This document shows, piece after piece, positions 60,138 to 64,000 of a stretch of DNA of 64,000 bases. Every line of letters starts with the position of its first letter. Position 1 is the stretch's first letter. The notes beneath the pieces are model-generated. The model saw nothing but the letters and a program-made list of their open reading frames with translations. It did no database searches and had not been told where the DNA came from. Both the position numbers and the translations under genes were made by a program. Origin of the DNA: Cystobacter fuscus DSM 2262 (GTDB lineage Bacteria; Myxococcota; Myxococcia; Myxococcales; Myxococcaceae). The DNA is taken from contig NZ_ANAH02000032.1 of the NCBI RefSeq assembly GCF_000335475.2, positions 1-64,000 on the forward strand, in the 5' to 3' direction.

Positions 60138-61915
60138 TGCACAAGTCGTTGTGGCGGTTGTTGGGGTACGCCCGGCCCCATGGGGCGGTGCTGGGCGCGG
60201 CGTTCGTGTGCATGGCGGTGCTGGGCCTGTGCACGGGGGCGTACGCGTACCTGATGGGCCCCGCGCTGCGCTTCCTGTTGTCGGGCGGCGAGCGGGGCTT
60301 TGGCGGCGAGCAGGCCGTGCCGTGGCTGGCGGACCTGCCGCGCGAGGCCGCGCTCTGGGGCTTCCCCGTGGTGGTGGTGACGGTGGGGATCGTCAAGGGC
60401 GTGGCGTACCTGGGCCAGTTCTACTTCATGGGCCTCTTCGCCCAGAAGACGGTGGCGGACCTGCGGCGCGAGCTGTTCGTGCGTCTCACCTCGCTGTCAC
60501 CCGCGCAGCTCGCGCGCGAGCGGATGGGGGACCTGCTCAGCCGCTTCTCCGCGGACGTGCAGTCGGTGGAGGCGGCGGCCATGTACACCGTGGGCTCCTA
60601 CCTGCGCGACTCGTTGCAGATCGTGGTGCTCGCCGGGGTGGCGCTGTCGCTCAGTCCGCTGCTGGGCGGGTTGATGCTGTGCGTGCTTCCCCTGGCGGCG
60701 CTGCCGGCCTCGCGGCTGACACGCAAGGCGCTGCGGGGCACGCGCGAGGGACAGCTGCAACTGGGGCACCTCGCGGGCCAGATCCAGGAGGGACTGGGGG
60801 GCATGCGCACCATCCAGGCCTTCAACGGGCAGGCAGCGGAGCTGGAGCGCTTCTCGTCGCACGCGCGCGCCCACGAGGAGGCCATGGTGCGGGCCGCGTG
60901 GGCGCGGGGTGGAGTGCCGGGGGTGATGGAGGTGCTGGCGGCGGCGGCGCTCGCGGGCGCCCTGGCCTACGTGGCGGCCACCCAGGCCATGGAGCCCGCG
61001 TCGCTCTTGTCGTTCCTCACCGCGGTGGTGCTCGTGTACCAGCCGGTGAAGGACCTGGGCCGGGTGACGCAGTTCGCGATGCAGGCGGGCGCGGCGGGCG
61101 AGCGGCTCTTCGCGCTGTTGGACCTTCGCCACCCGGTGGAGGACGCGCCCGGGGCCACCGAGGCGCCGGCCCTGGAGCACGGCCTGAGGTTGGAGGGCGT
61201 GGGCTTCTCCTATGGCGAGCGGCGGGCCCTGGAGGGGCTGACGGTGGAGCTGCCCGTGGGGCAGGTGGTGGCGCTGGTGGGGCCGAGCGGAGGCGGCAAG
61301 AGCACCATCACCCAGTTGCTGCTGCGCTTCGAGCGCCCGAGCGAGGGCCGGATGATGCTCGACGGGGTGGACGCGGACCGCTACACGGCGCAGAGCGTGC
61401 GGGCGAAGTTCGCGCTGGTGACGCAGGAGCCGCTGCTCTTCTCGGGCAGCGTGAGGGACAACCTGAGTCTGGCGCGGCCGGACGCGACGCGCGAGGAGCT
61501 GGAGGCGGCGGCCCGGGTGGCCAACGCGCATGAGTTCATCCAGGCGCTGCCCGAGGGCTATGACACGCTCGTGGGCGAGCGGGGCGCGAAGCTGAGCGGA
61601 GGGCAGCGGCAGAGGCTGTGCATCGCGCGGGCGGTGTTGTCGCGGGCGCCGGTGCTGGTGCTGGACGAGGCGACGAGCAGCCTGGATCCCGAGAGCGAGC
61701 GCGAGGTGCAGGCGGCGCTCGCGCGGGTGTTGCCGGGGCGCACGGCGCTGGTGATTGCCCACCGGCTGTCGACGGTGGTGTCCGCGGATCGCATTTGCGT
61801 GGTGGAGGCGGGGCGGGTGGTGGAGCAGGGACGCCACGAGGAGTTGCTGGCGCGGGGCGGCGCCTACGCGGCGCTGTGGGCGTTGCAGGCGGGGGCCGAG
61901 CGGGGCGCGGCGTGA
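60134..61915 (+). CDS. msbA: Lipid A export ABC transporter MsbA
   Basis: 593 aa from GTG 60134 (ATG 60137 next codon). Six membrane spans (about 20-310) precede the ATPase domain. Walker A is Gly-Pro-Ser-Gly-Gly-Gly-Lys-Ser-Thr, the signature Leu-Ser-Gly-Gly-Gln-Arg-Gln-Arg, Walker B Val-Leu-Val-Leu-Asp-Glu-Ala-Thr-Ser-Ser-Leu-Asp, and an H-loop His follows. The half-transporter forms a homodimer that flips lipid A-core across the inner membrane. The context (lpxB near, waaA downstream) supports MsbA over a drug exporter. It overlaps the genes on both sides by 4 nt. Confidence 0.92.
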   Translation: MMHKSLWRLLGYARPHGAVLGAAFVCMAVLGLCTGAYAYLMGPALRFLLSGGERGFGGEQAVPWLADLPREAALWGFPVVVVTVGIVKGVAYLGQFYFMGLFAQKTVADLRRELFVRLTSLSPAQLARERMGDLLSRFSADVQSVEAAAMYTVGSYLRDSLQIVVLAGVALSLSPLLGGLMLCVLPLAALPASRLTRKALRGTREGQLQLGHLAGQIQEGLGGMRTIQAFNGQAAELERFSSHARAHEEAMVRAAWARGGVPGVMEVLAAAALAGALAYVAATQAMEPASLLSFLTAVVLVYQPVKDLGRVTQFAMQAGAAGERLFALLDLRHPVEDAPGATEAPALEHGLRLEGVGFSYGERRALEGLTVELPVGQVVALVGPSGGGKSTITQLLLRFERPSEGRMMLDGVDADRYTAQSVRAKFALVTQEPLLFSGSVRDNLSLARPDATREELEAAARVANAHEFIQALPEGYDTLVGERGAKLSGGQRQRLCIARAVLSRAPVLVLDEATSSLDPESEREVQAALARVLPGRTALVIAHRLSTVVSADRICVVEAGRVVEQGRHEELLARGGAYAALWALQAGAERGAA

Positions 61916-63090
61916 AGCCCTCCAGTGCATGGGCTTGGGTGGGCAAGGGGCTGCGGGCCCTGATGGGGCTGGTGCTGCTCCTCCTGGGGTCGGCGGGTTT
62001 CTTCACGTTCGCGGCCTCGTATGCCGACTACCCGGTGGTGCCCCCGGCGCCCGAGGGCCCTCGGTGGCCGCGCGGCGCCTTCCATGTGCACACCACGCGC
62101 TCGGATGGGCGGGCGACGGAGGCGGAGGTGGCCGCGGCGGCGAAGGCGGCGGGCCTGCACTTCGTGGTGCTCACGGATCACAATGACTTCACCCCGCGCG
62201 AGCCCGTCTTCGTGGACGGGGTGTTGCTGATCCAGGGGGTGGAGATCTCCACGGCCGCGGGGCACCTCGTGGCGTTCGGCCTCGAGCACCCGCTGGGGGG
62301 AGAGCTCAAGGGGATGGACGGGGGCGAGGCCCAGGCGGCGGTGGAGCGGGCCGGGGGGGTGAGTGTGCTCGCCCATCCGGTGCAGGCGCGCAATCCGTGG
62401 CGCCACGAGGAGGCCGCGCGGCAGGCCGAGGGCTTCGAGCTCTATTCGGCGGACACGTTCTTCCGGAGCGCGGTGCGCCGCCCCTTCAGCCGGTTGCTGC
62501 CCGCGGTGGGCGCCTGGCTCGGCCAGCGCGTGCACGGGGTGATGCTGCTCGTCGAGCCGGACGAGGGACCCGTGACGAAGCTCCTGGAGCTGGCGCGGGA
62601 GAAGCCGCGTCTGGTGCTGTGCGCGCACGATGCGCATGGCTTGCCGGGCTACGAGGAGGTCTTCCAGTCGCTGGCGATGTACCTGCCGCCCGGGGAAGAC
62701 GGGGCCGCGCCCGTGCTGCCCGGGGACGCGCGAGCCGCCGCCGAGGCGGTGGTGAAGGGGCTCGTGAGTGGGCGGGCCCTCTGTGCGTTCCGGGCGCTGG
62801 GTGAACCGGAGGGCTTCGTCCTGGAGGGAGTGGACGCCGAGCGCCGGGAGGCCCACGTGGGCGACGTGCTCACGGTGCGCCTGCCACCGGGTGCCCGGGA
62901 GCACGTCCGCGTGGAGGTGCGGGGAGCGGGGCGGCTGCGTCCGGATGGCGTGTCGGTGGAGCTGGTGGAGGAGGGGGCGGTCCAGGTGGAGGCGTGGGTG
63001 GAGGCGCCAGGGCGGTTCTTCGGGAGCCAGTGGCGGCCGTGGATCGTCCCGAGTCCAGTCCGGGTGTTGGCACGGAGCGTGGAACGCTGA
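61912..63090 (+). CDS. Membrane-anchored PHP-domain phosphoesterase
   Basis: 392 aa from GTG 61912, overlapping the msbA stop. One N-terminal membrane span (about 15-37) anchors it. The PHP domain has metal motifs His-Val-His-Thr, Thr-Asp-His-Asn-Asp, Gly-Val-Glu-Ile, Leu-Ala-His-Pro and Cys-Ala-His-Asp-Ala-His. This set indicates an active trinuclear-metal phosphoesterase. A C-terminal beta-rich domain (about 300-390) could bind a sugar or lipid. The coupling to msbA and waaA suggests a periplasmic phosphatase for lipid A or undecaprenyl intermediates, but the substrate is inferred. Confidence 0.85.
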   Translation: MKPSSAWAWVGKGLRALMGLVLLLLGSAGFFTFAASYADYPVVPPAPEGPRWPRGAFHVHTTRSDGRATEAEVAAAAKAAGLHFVVLTDHNDFTPREPVFVDGVLLIQGVEISTAAGHLVAFGLEHPLGGELKGMDGGEAQAAVERAGGVSVLAHPVQARNPWRHEEAARQAEGFELYSADTFFRSAVRRPFSRLLPAVGAWLGQRVHGVMLLVEPDEGPVTKLLELAREKPRLVLCAHDAHGLPGYEEVFQSLAMYLPPGEDGAAPVLPGDARAAAEAVVKGLVSGRALCAFRALGEPEGFVLEGVDAERREAHVGDVLTVRLPPGAREHVRVEVRGAGRLRPDGVSVELVEEGAVQVEAWVEAPGRFFGSQWRPWIVPSPVRVLARSVER

Positions 63091-63121
63091 GATCTGCTAG
63101 AGGGACGCGGCCCGGCTTCCC

Positions 63122-64000
63122 ATGCGCTTGCTCTACGTCCTCGCCAGCTATCTGCTCTTCGCCGTGCTGTTCCCCGTGCTGTCGTTGCATCGCAAGACGC
63201 GCAACGGGTTGAGGCAGCGGCTCGGCTACTACGCGCCGGGGGATCTGCCCCCGCGTGGGGTGGGGCCCACGTTCTGGCTGCATGGGGCGAGCGCGGGAGA
63301 TTTGCTGGCGCTCTCGCCGATGTTCGCGCCGCTGCGGGCGCGCTTTCCGGGGTGCCGCATCGTGCTCTCCACGATGACGGACTCGGGTTTCATGATGGGG
63401 CGGGGGCGGTTGGCGAAGGAGGTGGACGCGGTGGTGTATGCGCCGTACGACCTGTGGGGCGCCACGCGGCGGGCGGTGCGTGCCATCCAGCCGGACCTGC
63501 TGGTGCTCGAGTACACGGAGATCTGGCCCAACCTCATCCGCGCGGCGAAGCGGGCCGGGGTGAAGGTGACGCTGACGAACGGGCGCTTCTCCCCGGGGCA
63601 GCAGGGCAAGTATCGGCTGTTGTTCTCGCTGATTGGCAATCCGCTGCGGGACATGGCGCTGTTCCTGATGCGGGGCGAGGACGAGGCGGAGCGGGCGCTG
63701 GCGCTGGGGGCGCCGGGCGAGCGGGTCTTCGTGACGGGGAACACCAAGTTCGATGCCCTGGCGGCGGTGGGCCCGGGGCAGGAGGACGAGGCGCTGCGCG
63801 GGGCGCTGGGAATCAAGGCGGGGGAGCGGGTGTGGATCGCCGGCAGTACCCACGAGGGCGAGGAGGAGCACTTGTTGGGGGTCTACCGCCGGCTGCTGGA
63901 CGTGCACCCGGATCTGCGGTTGGTGATCGCGCCGAGGTACATCGACCGGGCGGGACGGATCGCCGCGCTGGCGAGGGACGCGGGGTTGAGCGTGGGGCTG
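63122..64000 (+). CDS. waaA: Kdo transferase WaaA/KdtA (3' end outside window)
   Basis: The 293 codons in the window start at ATG 63122 and run off the end without a stop. An N-terminal anchor helix (about 1-22) precedes the GT-B domain. The motif usually written Ser-Val-Gly-Glu reads His-Gly-Ala-Ser-Ala-Gly-Asp here. Glu-Tyr-Thr-Glu-Ile-Trp-Pro-Asn-Leu-Ile and Gly-Asn-Thr-Lys-Phe-Asp match the family well, as does Ala-Gly-Ser-Thr-His-Glu-Gly-Glu-Glu. It transfers Kdo from CMP-Kdo to lipid IVA, completing the pathway whose other genes lie upstream. The Glu-to-Asp change at the catalytic base is notable. Confidence 0.92.
   Translation, partial: MRLLYVLASYLLFAVLFPVLSLHRKTRNGLRQRLGYYAPGDLPPRGVGPTFWLHGASAGDLLALSPMFAPLRARFPGCRIVLSTMTDSGFMMGRGRLAKEVDAVVYAPYDLWGATRRAVRAIQPDLLVLEYTEIWPNLIRAAKRAGVKVTLTNGRFSPGQQGKYRLLFSLIGNPLRDMALFLMRGEDEAERALALGAPGERVFVTGNTKFDALAAVGPGQEDEALRGALGIKAGERVWIAGSTHEGEEEHLLGVYRRLLDVHPDLRLVIAPRYIDRAGRIAALARDAGLSVGL

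Overview
The window is chromosomal DNA from a high-GC delta-type Gram-negative bacterium, most likely a myxobacterium (Myxococcota; I would guess the Cystobacterineae, but this is inference). The reasons are the number of Ser/Thr kinases and one-off signalling fusions, DUF4388 proteins, lipoprotein polymorphic toxins, and a full outer-membrane and lipid A gene set using LpxI rather than LpxH.

Left end (1-6044): two tandem toxin-immunity cassettes. Each has a lipoprotein toxin with a variable C-terminal domain, overlapping by 4 nt a 446-aa immunity-type protein. The ends of the cassettes are nearly identical and the middle (toxin tip plus N-terminal half of the immunity protein) is diverged, so they form a recombining polymorphic locus resembling SitA/SitI systems. 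Next (6045-8602) comes an AT-rich island with a small membrane protein and an HExxH metallopeptidase. From 8847 to 11683 lies a probable small integrative element: an XRE regulator, three pairs of tandem 16-bp palindromic operators, a small orphan ORF and a large serine recombinase, bounded by 17-bp direct repeats that could be attL/attR.

Middle (12.5-27.4 kb): accessory signalling and redox genes. These are a histidine kinase with a degenerate ATP-binding domain, a 61-aa zinc ribbon protein, a Ser/Thr kinase with a partner gene, a methyltransferase, a Dyp-type peroxidase with a conserved partner protein and a response regulator, a 1377-aa kinase/cyclase-homology/ATPase/TPR protein, a sigma factor, an Nei-type glycosylase and a CheY-like regulator.

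Right half (27.4-64 kb): conserved core. leuS, lptE, rpsT (minus strand, TTG start) and mazG (minus strand, fused to a VOC domain) are followed by TPR and DUF4388 proteins, then phoH, a 7TM-HD phosphohydrolase and ybeY (fused to a cupin), the usual RNA and ribosome maturation group. prfB follows with its programmed +1 frameshift, then an ECF sigma/anti-sigma pair and lysS. The last 18 kb builds the outer membrane: LolC/E and LolD (lipoprotein release), BamA and Skp (porin assembly), LpxD-FabZ-LpxA-LpxI-LpxB (lipid A), MsbA (flipping) and WaaA (Kdo transfer, cut by the window end). A MarC-family protein, a DPM1-like glycosyltransferase, a pseudo-receiver/J-domain protein and a PHP phosphoesterase lie among them.

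No tRNA, rRNA, CRISPR array or recognisable IS transposase was seen.
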